Assembly: GCA_946965045.2 (NCBI GenBank)
Contig: OX337239.1
Coordinates: 806,001-870,000 of the forward strand
Source of the DNA: Epithemia pelagica
Lineage: Eukaryota > Bacillariophyta > Bacillariophyceae > Surirellales > Surirellaceae
Direction: 5' to 3'
Length of the DNA: 64,000 bases
Under the pieces are notes generated by a model. The model was not told where the DNA came from, searched no databases, and was given only the letters and a program-made list of their open reading frames with translations. This document shows, piece by piece, positions 30,601 to 41,849 of this stretch (positions within the stretch are counted from its first letter, which is position 1; the number at the start of each line of letters is the position of its first letter). A program made the position numbers and the translations under genes.

Positions 30601-32245
30601 TCATCTAGTAGAACTAGCAGTTATGCGCAAGCCTTGACACACTCTTGATATTGTTGATCTCTTTTCAGTACGTAACACTGTAACTTATTGTTGGAACATT
30701 CATACGGGTAAAGGTGCGATTGCGGGGACAACCCCCCGCACTCGCGTCAACTGACGACAGGAAGAAAATCATTTCCCACGGCGATCCAAACTCAATAACA
30801 CTCGTATTATGGATCAAGGCGCCCGAACCATTCTCGACATGCATTGTGGCGAGTGGAGCAATGCCCTTGGCCCGAGCTTGTTTAGGAACCAGCAATCCCT
30901 TGGAGATTTCTCGTCATCCATGCGAACACTATTGGTGCGAGAGTCATTCAAGAGCTTGGTCGTTGAGCGCGAGCTGCAACAGATTGGGCACGTTTTTGTC
31001 TTTCATTTTGAATGAGATTGCCGAATATCCGAATTGTTCTACCATGAATAGCCTCGTCAAAAATCATGGGTGGGAATCCTTGGTGTTCTGCTGGTTTCCT
31101 GGGGTGTCTAGATACGATGCCATGGCGTACTTGGCTCACATATTGGATGGCTCGAGTACAAAACAAATGGCCCATGGCAGAGTTGTTTTGCGGTCTTGCT
31201 CGTAACATGGCCTTCACCGAATCAGTGAAGCATGCACCAATGTCAACAAGTCCCTTGTTGATTGATGCCATACCTTGATGGGAATGGATTCGAAATTTTT
31301 GTAACGGTGAACCTGAGACGGCCCGTCGACCTCGGAACCCATGGAAATGCTTGGATGATTTGATGGCCGCAAATTAGGAACGAACGGGACGTGGCGTACT
31401 TCATCGTGAGAAGCGGAGGACAGGGTGACACTCTCTCCCAATTTGAGCGCCAGGCGTAGGGTGAATTGAATCCATTGTCGGCATCATGCTTCGGTAACGG
31501 GAACCATGAATTCTCATCATGAACAGAACCGTGGCTTGTTGCGGAGAATGCCTCATTCGTCACTTTTGGCTAGAGAGTACTACCAACAATCCACAATCCA
31601 ACATCTCAAAACTTGTGTGCGAGGGATCTCTCGGCATTGTGGAAAATCTGTCATTCGACATTGCCATTGCCGCGCGTGTAGGCATCCGCACGGGAAGGCG
31701 TGGGTGAACATTCAAGGATTCGGGGTACACGACGGGAAGCATTCCTTCAATTGCCCCCCTCTCACTATTGGTCCGCATCGACGCAAGTAACCTTACTCGT
31801 AGCCACGTGGGAGTCATGACAAAAAATCAAGATTGATACGGATCCCGAAAACGACATGAAGCCTGAAATGGGATGGTGATAAAAGCAAAGCACAACAAAA
31901 GTGGGAGTCATGACAAAAAATCAAGAATGATACGGATCCCGAACTTGACAAGATTGAGAGTCGCCATCCAGTTGTTGCTGCTATCGATGTAAAAATAATC
32001 CTGGAGAAACATGATGCGACATGAAGATCTAGTTTGTATACAATAGAGTAGAATCACATGTGGGGTTTGGGGGAACAATTGGGAGAAACTAAGGGAGAAA
32101 CTACTGGACAGATTACCGCTATGGTACGATTTGTAGGATCTTCACTTTGATGACCAAGATGGATTTCATTTTTGTATGCAAACATATAGAAATGTTTTGA
32201 CTCGTTGTCAAGTTCATGCAGTTCTGAAGAAAAATGTCATTTCAT
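30601..32245. other. Long non-genic region, possibly a decayed gene on the minus strand
   Basis: Several minus-strand frames (31817-31560, 31563-31243, 31441-31214, 31271-30948, 30895-30665) follow one another in different phases with protein-like composition, as expected for a gene broken by indels. No domain is recognised and no start is convincing. The right part holds a pair of 43-bp direct repeats and probably the 3' UTR of the PTSxPT gene. Confidence 0.35.
31807..31943 (+). repeat. Pair of 43-bp direct repeats
   Basis: The segments 31807-31849 and 31901-31943 (starting GTGGGAGTCATGAC) differ at one base and are 94 bases apart. Confidence 0.85.
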
Positions 32246-35200
32246 TCAGTGTGCATGAGGATGAATGACCGTGTCTGGATAAGGTTTGTACTGTGCGTAG
32301 ATAACAAGGTTGTCAATAGTTGTCGTCCGCGATCCCCATTGTCCATGATTCTCGAAAATCACTTCAAGCTTGTGGCACAGATGAGGAACAACAAATTCCA
32401 CAAACTCACGTCTGTAGGCTTTGCCATTAACGATGTAACGATTGTGACCATTTTTTTTACGATCCCATATCTGAACCCTGGTGATTTGACTGTCAGAATA
32501 GGTATCGGTTCCAGGATTGTAATTATGACAGGTGTATCCCATCGAAAAGGAATCAGAACTGTAGATCTTATCCGTAATGAAGTCAAAAACAGCAGCATAG
32601 CGTAGCGCACTCGACGCACGTCGCGAATCAATGTCAAGATAAACCGATGATCTGTGAGCTCGGTCATCCTTGAGTATCCAGGCTCCACCAGACCCGAGAC
32701 CACTTGAACTAACTCTTTTAGAATAAACCTGACTTGTATCTCCACTGTACCACCAGTCAGGTACAGCGCCGTTGAAATCTTCATGGTAGATCGGCTGATA
32801 GTTCAATTGCTTGACCGCCATCTCGTCAACGAAGAACATACTACTGGAGCTCGAACAATCTACGCGAAGAATCAACTTCATCGACTTGCAGCCCCATGAT
32901 GCCGAAAACCTGACACTTTTAGTCCCCGAACCCGATGAGATGGTGGTGATAGATTTTATTGCGCCATTGGTGCTGCCGTTGCTATACTCAACACATTGTG
33001 ATTCAACATATAAACTTGCCGACCCCGTTTCATTGTAAGAGAAATGAAACTCAAAGAAGTCCGAAGCATGCTCTGACGTTATGTTGATCCACTTGAAAAT
33101 ACGACCAGACGGACCACGTAACTTCCAACAGCTTGATCCTTGTGGACACATAGTGTCAGAGACACGAGCCGCGTCGCTTTTCGATGTGTCATCAATCCAG
33201 CCATGATGTTTGTCGGGGTCCTCAAAGTCAGCTACGTGATCGTATAGAATCCAACTGGGCGGCTTGACAGGAACTCCATCCTTCTGGGTTTCCCCGAAAG
33301 GACAAATGGAGGACAATGTTGGACTCCGAACTTCACACCCAGAAGCACATTCACATTTGTACGATTTCACAAACACCCCACCTTCATTGTCCTTGGTCGT
33401 GGTAAAGTCCGCTGTCGGCGCCAAGGTAATACCTTGGACGGTTCTCTCGTACCTCACAGAAGCGCAATCAACATAATTCCAAATGGTTTTAGATGCGCCA
33501 CTATTCAACAGATCAGGGCCGTCGAACCAGCCAGTTATTTCGTGCTTAGGACCGTCCCATACGACGGAACCTCCAGGACTGCATTTCACGTTGATGAGAA
33601 TAAGGTCAATGTCCTTCCAGAACAAACCAGCTGCCAATGTGAATTTGATTATTCTGAGGCTATTCGTAACAAATTTGAGCTTCTCAGCAGGAACGGTGAA
33701 AATAGATACCGAATCTTCGATGAACAACTTCATCCATTGTCCGTCATAAGTAGGAGACGTGCCACTCATGCTGCCAAAGTATTTCGACATTTCAATCAAT
33801 TCGCGTTGATATTGCCACGATTGCTTGATCACAGTGTTCTCTGCATGCAGGCTGCCCCATTGTCCACTGGTGACAATTGGACGGTGACGGATCGAGTTCT
33901 GTGTGGGTCGAGCAAATTAGTGAGACAACGAGGCCGAAACAGCGAAACGTTGTACGCGGGAAAAACTTACAGATCCGTGTACATAAAAGCCAGGATGCAC
34001 AACACTACCATAATCAGCCGTCAGAGACCCAGGGGGGTTGGTAGATTGATAATCATTATCAGGTACAACGCCGTGGGCGATGAACACGGTGCCGGTAAAT
34101 TGGTCAAGGATATGTTTAGTTCCAAATTTCATGCTATTCCTTGATAGGAAGCGGCCTGTCAATAAACAAGAAAAATGAGTGGAAGTTTGGCTGAACGATT
34201 GCGTTGACTCGTCCGCTACACATACCTCCAATGAAGGCACGACCTTCCACTTTGTCGAGATCCTCAACGTTGCCTTCATCACCGGCTGTCATCAACGAGA
34301 AGTGATGAAGCAACCAAAAACCAATCGGACAGTGAGAGTAAGAGGGAGGGGGTGTAGGGCAGTAACGGAATCTAATGTTTCCCAAAGACCCAGAACCAGC
34401 ATAATCAATCTGCAACATCTTGACATCATCCAGACCTTCGCTGTCAACGCCATCATATTTACTGAAAGTAGTGAAAGTAACACCGTCAGGACTGAACTCG
34501 CTTACACTCAAACCATTCTCCCCTATCTCCCATGACTCGTCTGTGTTCGCTGATGTGTCTGGCATGTACTCGGATATCACTTCAGTGCCGCTGGAATCTT
34601 TGACAATGAGTTTGTTACTACTACCGTCGTCAATGTCCAGAACATGCAATGATAAGAGCTCGACAGGATGCAAAAAGCTCAATTTGATATGTCCGCCCTT
34701 TCCTGTGTCGTCGGGACATTTTTTGTCTTCTTCCTGGATAATGGCAACTTTTCCTTGTGGCATACAGTTTTCCCATTTTCCGCCTGGTTTAGCTTCATTA
34801 TTTATTTTGCCTTGGTGGTTTTCTTCAATTCCAGGCATTCTCCATGGATCGTCGTCTGGACCATACGGCTGATCGGACAAATAGGCCACATATGTATCAT
34901 TACACCAGCGATTTGGAGATCCCAAGTCTGTGTCACCGTCACCCCCGTCGCAAAGTTCTGATCCTCCGTGGTTGCCTGTGGGTCGGTAGGTATCAAACAC
35001 CATGCATGCTCCCCACTCCTGCGCGTGCTTTCCGTCGATACCGGGAGTGAAACCTTTCGAATGAGCTTGGTTACGTTTCGCTTCAAATTTGATTCCATGA
35101 GTCTCAAAGAACTGATCCAAAAGCCACATGCCCCACTCTCCCTGCGAGAAATCAAAGTTAACAACCGGGCAACTATACTCGGTGGGAGATGACGTCGTTA

Positions 35201-36370
35201 CAACCGGGGAAGGAGTCGGTGCGACCACGGGAGCATTATAAAGAAAAGCGTCCATTTCTGGAGTATAGTCACATGGAGCAACACACATTCCAACGTTGGA
35301 TATTCCCCATTCATTGCGGCCAATCATCAAACCACCTCGAAAGATACCGCCATTTTGACCCTTATATTCCCTTTGGCCCTGCCCAGACTTGATGCTGATT
35401 AGATTAGGGAAAACCTTTGGAGATGCATCCATCAACATAATGTAGATGCCAATCACATCCCCAGAATCACCGTTCTTAAACGTAGTCTTGGAACCGTCAA
35501 TGTGAAACTTTAATTTCCCACTTCCTGCAGTCGGATGATCATAGGCGCATTCCATCATGTGGTCGTCACCGTAGAGTCCGCCGGCAATCCAACCTGCAAG
35601 TTCTGAATTCTCATCCCAGTTGATAAATTCGTCCTGATTCGTTCGACCGGTGTAGGAACAAAACACCGAACCAGCTGGGCATGCCTTTTTACCCGGACCA
35701 AACAAAGGGGAACTCGCGACATGTCCTTCATCATTTGTCTCATCCATGTAACCGGGGCATCCATCCGGAATCGGTGGCATCGTTGGTGCACTGGTAGGAT
35801 CCACGGTGGGTGCACTGGTAGGACCAGCCGTGGGGCCACTTGTCGGACCGTGAGTGGGCACATCCGTAGGACCGTGAGTGGGGCCACTTGTAGGACCGTG
35901 AGTGGGGCCACTTGTTGGACCAGAAGTGGGGCCACTCGTAGGACCTGCAGTAGGGCCACTCGAAGGACCAAAAGTGGGGCCACTCGTAGGACCAGCAGTA
36001 GGGCCACTCGTAGGACCAGCAGTTGGAGCGGACGTAGGGGCGTCGGTCGGACTGGGAGTGTGTTCCAGGGGTGTCATGTCTTCGGTAGGCTTGTTGGTCG
36101 GGGCGCTTGTTGGAATAGACGTAGGCGAGCTCGTCTTACGCTTCACGATGTAACGATGATCGTCTTCACAAATCTCGGGGGTGGCTGCATTTCAAGGACG
36201 TGTACAAGAGTTTTCAAATGGATTAGACACGAGAAAAATACATGCTACAGGCGTCTGATTCTACTGTATTGCTTACCTTGGGTAAGGGGGAAATCGTATG
36301 CTACGGCTTTCATTTGGCCCATCAACTGGGCCAAGGATGCAACCAGAAGGATTGCGCGGCCAAAGTTCAT
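32246..36370 (-). CDS. Secreted PTSxPT-repeat protein with choice-of-anchor-A-like and jelly-roll-like regions, four exons
   Basis: Exons by eye: 36370-36277, 36184-34226, 34155-33971, 33898-32246. Introns are 92, 70 and 72 bp with GT-AG ends (phases 1, 1, 0), and together they give an uninterrupted frame of 1296 residues. Exon 1 encodes a signal peptide (MNFGRAILLVASLAQLMGQ). Residues about 49-170 are Pro/Thr/Ser repeats (APTAGPTSGPT...). A Cys-containing region (about 180-340) and a second (about 365-600, starting CPVVNFDFSQGEWG) follow. The segment GNVEDLDKVEGRAFIGG joined to RFLSRN across intron 2 resembles choice-of-anchor-A domains. The C-terminal part looks like two related beta-rich repeats (WILYDHVADFEDPD and IYHEDFNGAVPDWW) that may bind sugars. 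Likely a cell-wall or extracellular adhesive protein. The function is inferred only from its architecture. Confidence 0.78.
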
Positions 36371-37890
36371 GGTGCTTCTTCTTCTTCTTCGGCTGGACTA
36401 GTTCTTTTTCAGAAAGAGGTTTGTTTGTCTACTTCTCTTCTTCGTGCACTCTCAGAACAACGTTTGTGTTCACCTCCAAACCGTGCTCTGATCTGTGGAC
36501 CAAACGAAAAATTCTGTTCCCAATGGTAAACAGAGCGTGAGCACCGTGCTTGGTTGGACGAGTATAAAGTCCCCCGAATGACTTTCATGGAGAGAGAAGC
36601 ATCTCAATGGTTATGTGGGTTTTCCGATGCCAGTTTCAGGGCACATGAAAGGGTTCTGGAGTGAACGGTCCGCGGTCATATTCAGGTCATTGGGATCGGG
36701 AAGCGTCTTGGGATTCGTGGTTGGTCTTGACCGTCCTACGAGGACGACTATCGCGCTCTACACGATATCAGTCCCTGCCAACTTTTGATGGTTAGATATC
36801 CTCTTGCGTCCAACCCCCCACAACGACCCAACCAAGGCTTCCGCTTCGCAAATCACCCCAACTCGAGTACTCGTATTAATAATATGTCAGAGGAGTGAAG
36901 AGTGAAGGAGAGCAAAGAGAAGGCGATCGCAAGATGAGAGAAACACTAAGAACTGAAAGAGTCCATCGTGGGATCCATAATGAAAATTGCAAATTGCCCT
37001 TGGCCCATTTGAGAACTTCAGAGTCATTTATACAGTATAACGAGTTCTTATTCGTAGTTACCCAAAGGTGAAAATGACTGTGAAACCACATCCAATTGTC
37101 TCGACCGCAAAGAGCAACTCTCTATTCGTGGTTTGGTCACAACGTGTAGCTCGTGTTGGTCGATCCAACGTCGATCTTGTTGCACCCGATTGATCAAGTA
37201 GTCCGGCCTGCTTCGAGTTCGGGTATGGAGACCGAACTGAACCAAGAGCGGCCCCCCGCAGACGTAACTTACCAAGGATGATGATGATGATGATGCGTGG
37301 TGCGCATCCGCAACTGGATGCTAGTTTGTTGTCGTCGACGACAGGGTCCATTTGATTGCGTGGACCATTGGACCAGAGGATGAAACGTAATAGGATCCTC
37401 TTCGTTCGTGCTGTCACTCGTGTAGCGCTTTCCCATGCAGCTCGTCCGTGGTGCTTTGTGGTGAGTACCATGGCCGTTGGCAAAACTTCACTCTCGACTG
37501 CCGAACGAACCAACAGACGGTTGTGAGCACGTATGGCAGGGGGAACCGTGGTCGGCGGATGCCATTGTCGCTCGTCCAGTGGCGGCATCATCCGCGACGC
37601 ACACTGGCCGTGTCCTCCAATGGATCGTCCCAAGCCCAATGATGCAGTAAACTTGCATACATATAGACTAGGTAGGAGAGAGAGGTCGTTTCAGATCTTA
37701 CGTCTTTTCTAACTAGGTTGACACAATGTTAAAGTATAGGATGACTTGGGGCCGAAACAATAGAGTGGGTATGGATCAGTGATTCTGGTGCGCGTTTTCG
37801 AGTCATCATTCATTCGCTCGTCTCGGAGCACGTTGCTTGACCACACCCAAGACACCAGCCAGTCTGGAGCCCAACGATACGTTATTAGTA
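36371..37890. other. Intergenic, no convincing gene
   Basis: This region lies upstream of the PTSxPT gene and downstream of the PI-PLC gene. A 193-codon minus frame (37058-37639) starts on TTG and has an Ile run from an ATG-like trinucleotide repeat; it is probably chance. A (ATG)n-like run lies near 37275-37293. Confidence 0.5.
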
Positions 37891-40800
37891 TTATGACAGG
37901 GGAGTGATTTGGAGTTCCACCAGTAGCGAGGTAAATCCAAAGGGACCGGTTCGGGTATTGGTTTTCATATCATAAAGGGGAATGGATCGATACCCCGTGC
38001 GTAACCGATTGCAGGGAATGGCCGCTTCGGCCACCCGATCATCCAAACCGACATCTTGTTCCTTGAGGGAAAATTGGATCATGGCCACTTGTGGATTCAG
38101 TACCCGCAATTCCTTGAGTTCCCGTCCCTCTTTCCAAATGGGACAAAAGCCATTGTTGTCCACGGCACGGGTACTAAACGAAGCCGTCACATAGGCCAAA
38201 CGACCGGCCGCGTCGTCCTCCTTAACGTCATGTAACGTTACGGTAACATAGGGATCAATCGTTTCTCCCACAATGGATCCACCGGGTTTGGGCAAACAAC
38301 TACCGGCCAAGACACGGATTCGGATCCGCAGGGGATCCACATGACTGGTCATGTATTTGCCGAGACTCTTCATGCGGTCCGGGATTTGCGCATCTTCTAC
38401 CGACGTGGTTGGTTCCTTGGTCTTGCTGTTGCTGTTGTTGTTGTTGTTATTGTTTGTGTGTTTGGGGTGGAGAGTGCCCCGCAAAATGGCGGCGCCGACT
38501 CCCGACAAGACGGACGCGGGTCCCATGGAGGAGGAGGGACTGTTGCTGGCAATGGGCAAAATATCGGGCGATGGTTTCAAAATGTACCCACAACGACGAT
38601 TTTCTCGAAAGCGGCCATCGTTCAAGGTCAATGGTGCGTCGGGCGTTTGAATGTTGAGGGCCACCAATTGACATCCCGCCGCCCAGGCCAAGGTGGGATT
38701 GTAATTGGAGGAATCCACTCGCAGTCCGGCGGGGTAGGTCCGGGTCAAATGACGGACATTGTAGTCTCGCCAAGCCTCCACCAGGGTTTTGCCACTGCTA
38801 CTACTGCTGCCCTTTTTCTTTTTGCCACTCAAGAGTTTGGTCACCTTCTTTTCACTCATGGAATGCATATGGGAGGTGGGTTCCGCAATGGATTGTTCAA
38901 AATTTTTGTATCGGGTGCCATGAAACAAGGTGAGACGAGCCAATTCGGGAACAATGGCCGGAACCTTGTTGTTGTTGTTGCGGGCCTTGGGCGAAGCCGT
39001 GCCCTCTTGTTTGTAGGGATCAAAATCCTTGTCGTCCTCTCTCACCCCCGTCGATATGGTTTCGGTAGTGTCTGGTTCATCCTCCTCGTCCTTGTCATCG
39101 TCTTCTGGATCCGGCGGTCGTTTTCCCTTGATGACAACCATGCCAATCAGTTCTTGTGGTGTGGGCAAGTCACCATCGCCACCGCCTTCCGTATTGGGTG
39201 GCACATAGAGCAAATCGCCCAAAATGTCATTCAAATCCCGTGCCATGGCTTGTTGAAAAAGGAGACTGCAATGATTTTCCAAGGACAGGATAATGGGATA
39301 GGTCTTGGGTTGACTGTATCGAATATAGGCCGCCACCACCCGCAAGACATCGGCAAACAAAATTTTGGAGGTCAAGGTATGACCATGAAAAATGACGGGC
39401 CAATACTGCCGCGTAGTATCCGTAGGATCGTCGCCATTTAGTTTGTTCTTCGTTTTACTGCTACTACTGCCAGTCGTCGTCGTGGCGGTGACTTCCCCAT
39501 CCCAACAATCCAATTCCAAACATTTGCATCCGCGTCTCAAGGCCGTCATGTACATTTCCACCGAACTGGACGATTGCAATTGATCGCCCGTCAAGTAGGT
39601 ATTGTGCGTCGAATTGATCCAATAGTGCGACATGGGTCGATTCATGAGCACCACTTGTGGTGGTTGGGATTGTTGTTGGGATTGTTGCTTTTTGTGTTTG
39701 GTGGCTTGCGGAATGACCAAGGTCCCATTCAAGGCCCAGGGATCGTAGGCACTGTTCATGGAATCAAACAGGTACAATTCAAAGAGGGACCGGGTCAATT
39801 CCAAGGCATTTGTCGTGCTCGTACTACTCGTACTACTATGGGCCGAGTGCTCCATGGCACTCAAGGTTTGGACCAATTCATGGGCATCCGACACGGTCAA
39901 GTGGGTCATGTCTTGAATCTGGTGCAAAAAGTCTTGCAAAAAGGTGTGACACGATACCGCGTCGGTCGTGGCGCCAAATACCACATTCCAAATCTGGTCC
40001 GCCACACAGACGGCCTTGGTGTCGTTCTTCTTGGTGGGTTTGCCCGTGGACGGGTGGTTGGTCCCTCGTTTCAATCGTTGCAACAAGTCCAACACTTGGC
40101 TGTAGGTCAAACTATCGACCTTTTGAAATTTCGTCTTTCCTTGTTGTGGTTGTTGTTGTTGGAGGAGGTGTTGCCCATAGGTTTGAAATTCGCGATGGGC
40201 CTGGGGAACATGGTAATTGATGCGTTGCAACAAGGTGGAAAATTCGGATCGGCTCAGGGTCCCATCGCGATTGCAATCCATATCGTACCAAATATAGCGC
40301 AACAACAGAGCTTCGTTACTGACGCGGACCCGTGTGGCCTGATAGGTATCTCGCACCTGTTGCAAGGCCTGGAGCAACAAGTTCCGATCGGCCTCGTCCT
40401 CCACCAAGAGATTGAGGGAAGCTTCCGACGACGACAGGGCATGATCGTCACTGCCGCCAACTCGTCGCGGACTGCCATGGAAATGATGCCACAGGGTGAC
40501 AATCTGCGACGATGCCGCCGGTCCATCGAATCGCGGATCGTCCAATCCCTTGAGACGATCGACGGTTCGAGCTCGTTCCAAGACGTGAGTGGCCACCACA
40601 CCGACTTGCCATCCATTCCAATCACAGACATCCAGGCAACGGACCGTTTTGTGGGACTGCAACAAACTGGTTTGCTGTTTGCCACCACCACCACCCAAAC
40701 AACCTCGTCTCCACCACGACCGTGGGTGCAAGTCGGCTCCGTGCGTCGACCAGACACCGCCTTGCTCCGTATTCGTAGTCGCAGCAATGGGTTGATGTGT

Positions 40801-41067
40801 GACAAAGAGGGCCAATCGATCCTTGGACAAGGTCACGTAGCGGGGTTTGAGTTGACCGCGGCTCGTGACCTTTTGGACGGGAATTCCCGGTGAGATCAAC
40901 CGGTCCAACCCCGTCAATTGTTGCAAGGCCTGCCCCAACACGGGAGGAACATGAGGAGGCCATTGTGGGGGAGAGGATGGTGTTGTCGTTGTTGTGGTGG
41001 GTGCCGCGGTAGTTGTCGTTGGACCACGGTGGGCCTTGTGGGGGGCCGTCGGCAAGGAGGACGACAT
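37891..41067 (-). CDS. Phosphoinositide-specific phospholipase C
   Basis: The protein has 1058 residues. The start is the ATG at 41067 (MSSSLPTAPHKAH); the open frame extends 81 codons further but only from a TTG. Domains in order: PH-like (about 65-210), EF-hand (DMDCNRDGTLSRSEF, about 255-270), PLC-X (about 475-620) with both catalytic histidines in STHNTYLTG (about 487) and FHGHTLTSK (about 557), an acidic X-Y linker, PLC-Y (about 715-830, including SNYNPTLAWAAGCQ) and C2 (about 910-1050). This is the delta-type PI-PLC layout: Ca2+-dependent cleavage of PIP2 to IP3 and diacylglycerol at membranes. Poly-Thr, poly-Gln and Asn runs in loops are typical of this window. No intron is needed. It is transcribed divergently from the DUF4336 gene. 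Confidence 0.93.
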   Translation of the reverse strand: MSSSLPTAPHKAHRGPTTTTAAPTTTTTTPSSPPQWPPHVPPVLGQALQQLTGLDRLISPGIPVQKVTSRGQLKPRYVTLSKDRLALFVTHQPIAATTNTEQGGVWSTHGADLHPRSWWRRGCLGGGGGKQQTSLLQSHKTVRCLDVCDWNGWQVGVVATHVLERARTVDRLKGLDDPRFDGPAASSQIVTLWHHFHGSPRRVGGSDDHALSSSEASLNLLVEDEADRNLLLQALQQVRDTYQATRVRVSNEALLLRYIWYDMDCNRDGTLSRSEFSTLLQRINYHVPQAHREFQTYGQHLLQQQQPQQGKTKFQKVDSLTYSQVLDLLQRLKRGTNHPSTGKPTKKNDTKAVCVADQIWNVVFGATTDAVSCHTFLQDFLHQIQDMTHLTVSDAHELVQTLSAMEHSAHSSTSSTSTTNALELTRSLFELYLFDSMNSAYDPWALNGTLVIPQATKHKKQQSQQQSQPPQVVLMNRPMSHYWINSTHNTYLTGDQLQSSSSVEMYMTALRRGCKCLELDCWDGEVTATTTTGSSSSKTKNKLNGDDPTDTTRQYWPVIFHGHTLTSKILFADVLRVVAAYIRYSQPKTYPIILSLENHCSLLFQQAMARDLNDILGDLLYVPPNTEGGGDGDLPTPQELIGMVVIKGKRPPDPEDDDKDEEDEPDTTETISTGVREDDKDFDPYKQEGTASPKARNNNNKVPAIVPELARLTLFHGTRYKNFEQSIAEPTSHMHSMSEKKVTKLLSGKKKKGSSSSSGKTLVEAWRDYNVRHLTRTYPAGLRVDSSNYNPTLAWAAGCQLVALNIQTPDAPLTLNDGRFRENRRCGYILKPSPDILPIASNSPSSSMGPASVLSGVGAAILRGTLHPKHTNNNNNNNSNSKTKEPTTSVEDAQIPDRMKSLGKYMTSHVDPLRIRIRVLAGSCLPKPGGSIVGETIDPYVTVTLHDVKEDDAAGRLAYVTASFSTRAVDNNGFCPIWKEGRELKELRVLNPQVAMIQFSLKEQDVGLDDRVAEAAIPCNRLRTGYRSIPLYDMKTNTRTGPFGFTSLLVELQITPLS

Positions 41068-41849
41068 GAGATGCGGGTGTTGCCACACACACACTACAGC
41101 GTTCACGTCGTGTGGTAACAAGACAAGGTTGTTGTAGTAGTTTGGAGGATCCGACCGCGAATCCACCAAGCAACCAAATACTTTCAGATCTCTCTCGAAA
41201 GATCTGCTTTGATTTGTCACTTCCACAAACGTTTTCTGTACAACCAAATGAATCCGGCCAAGGGCCAAACTTGTTGGTTGCTTCTTTGCTTTCCAAAAGG
41301 ACGACAGCAAGTTTGGCTGCCTCGCGTTCCAACAAAGGACGACAGTAACAACACCAACAACAGGTATCTTGGATCTTGCGGTGTGTTTACCCTGTATACC
41401 TGTACCCGAACGAGTATCTTTTTGGGTTTGTTCCTTTTTCCAAAATTTCAGAGGGCAATAGTATTGAATGGGCTAAACGGCTGAGGGCAGTAGTTGAACA
41501 CTGCTACAATGAGCCATCCTTTCCCCATTGTAGTGTAAAGCTACAAGTCACACGGAACAAAGACACGCGCTTTCACGCGGGCGCGATAGGCAGCCTCTCA
41601 ACGCTACCTATCCGCGATGGGATCCAGAAGTCGTCGACATCAGCAACCACATCACAGTTGAACCGAATCAGCCTCTCATCATGGTGTGATGGTAGGAATC
41701 TCCAATGAGTGCGGAGTGTTGACGCAGAGATTGCAGTGAGTTGCCCAAAGCAAGAACAACGATATTCTTTTGTGTGGTGGACCATTCTATTATTACTTGG
41801 AGACAAGCAACATTACAGCGTGAAACCCAACGTGCCCAAGAAAAAAATC
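41068..41849. promoter_or_regulatory. Shared upstream region of two divergent genes
   Basis: About 780 bases separate the starts of the PI-PLC (-) and DUF4336 (+) genes, so both promoters must lie here. I see no clear TATA box or other element that can be assigned. Confidence 0.45.

Noticed and set aside
37058-37639. 193-codon minus-strand frame
   Set aside because: It starts on TTG, contains an Ile run from an ATG-type trinucleotide repeat, and has no domain.
39574-40893. 439-codon plus-strand frame
   Set aside because: It is antisense to the PI-PLC gene; the minus strand has complete X, Y and C2 domains.
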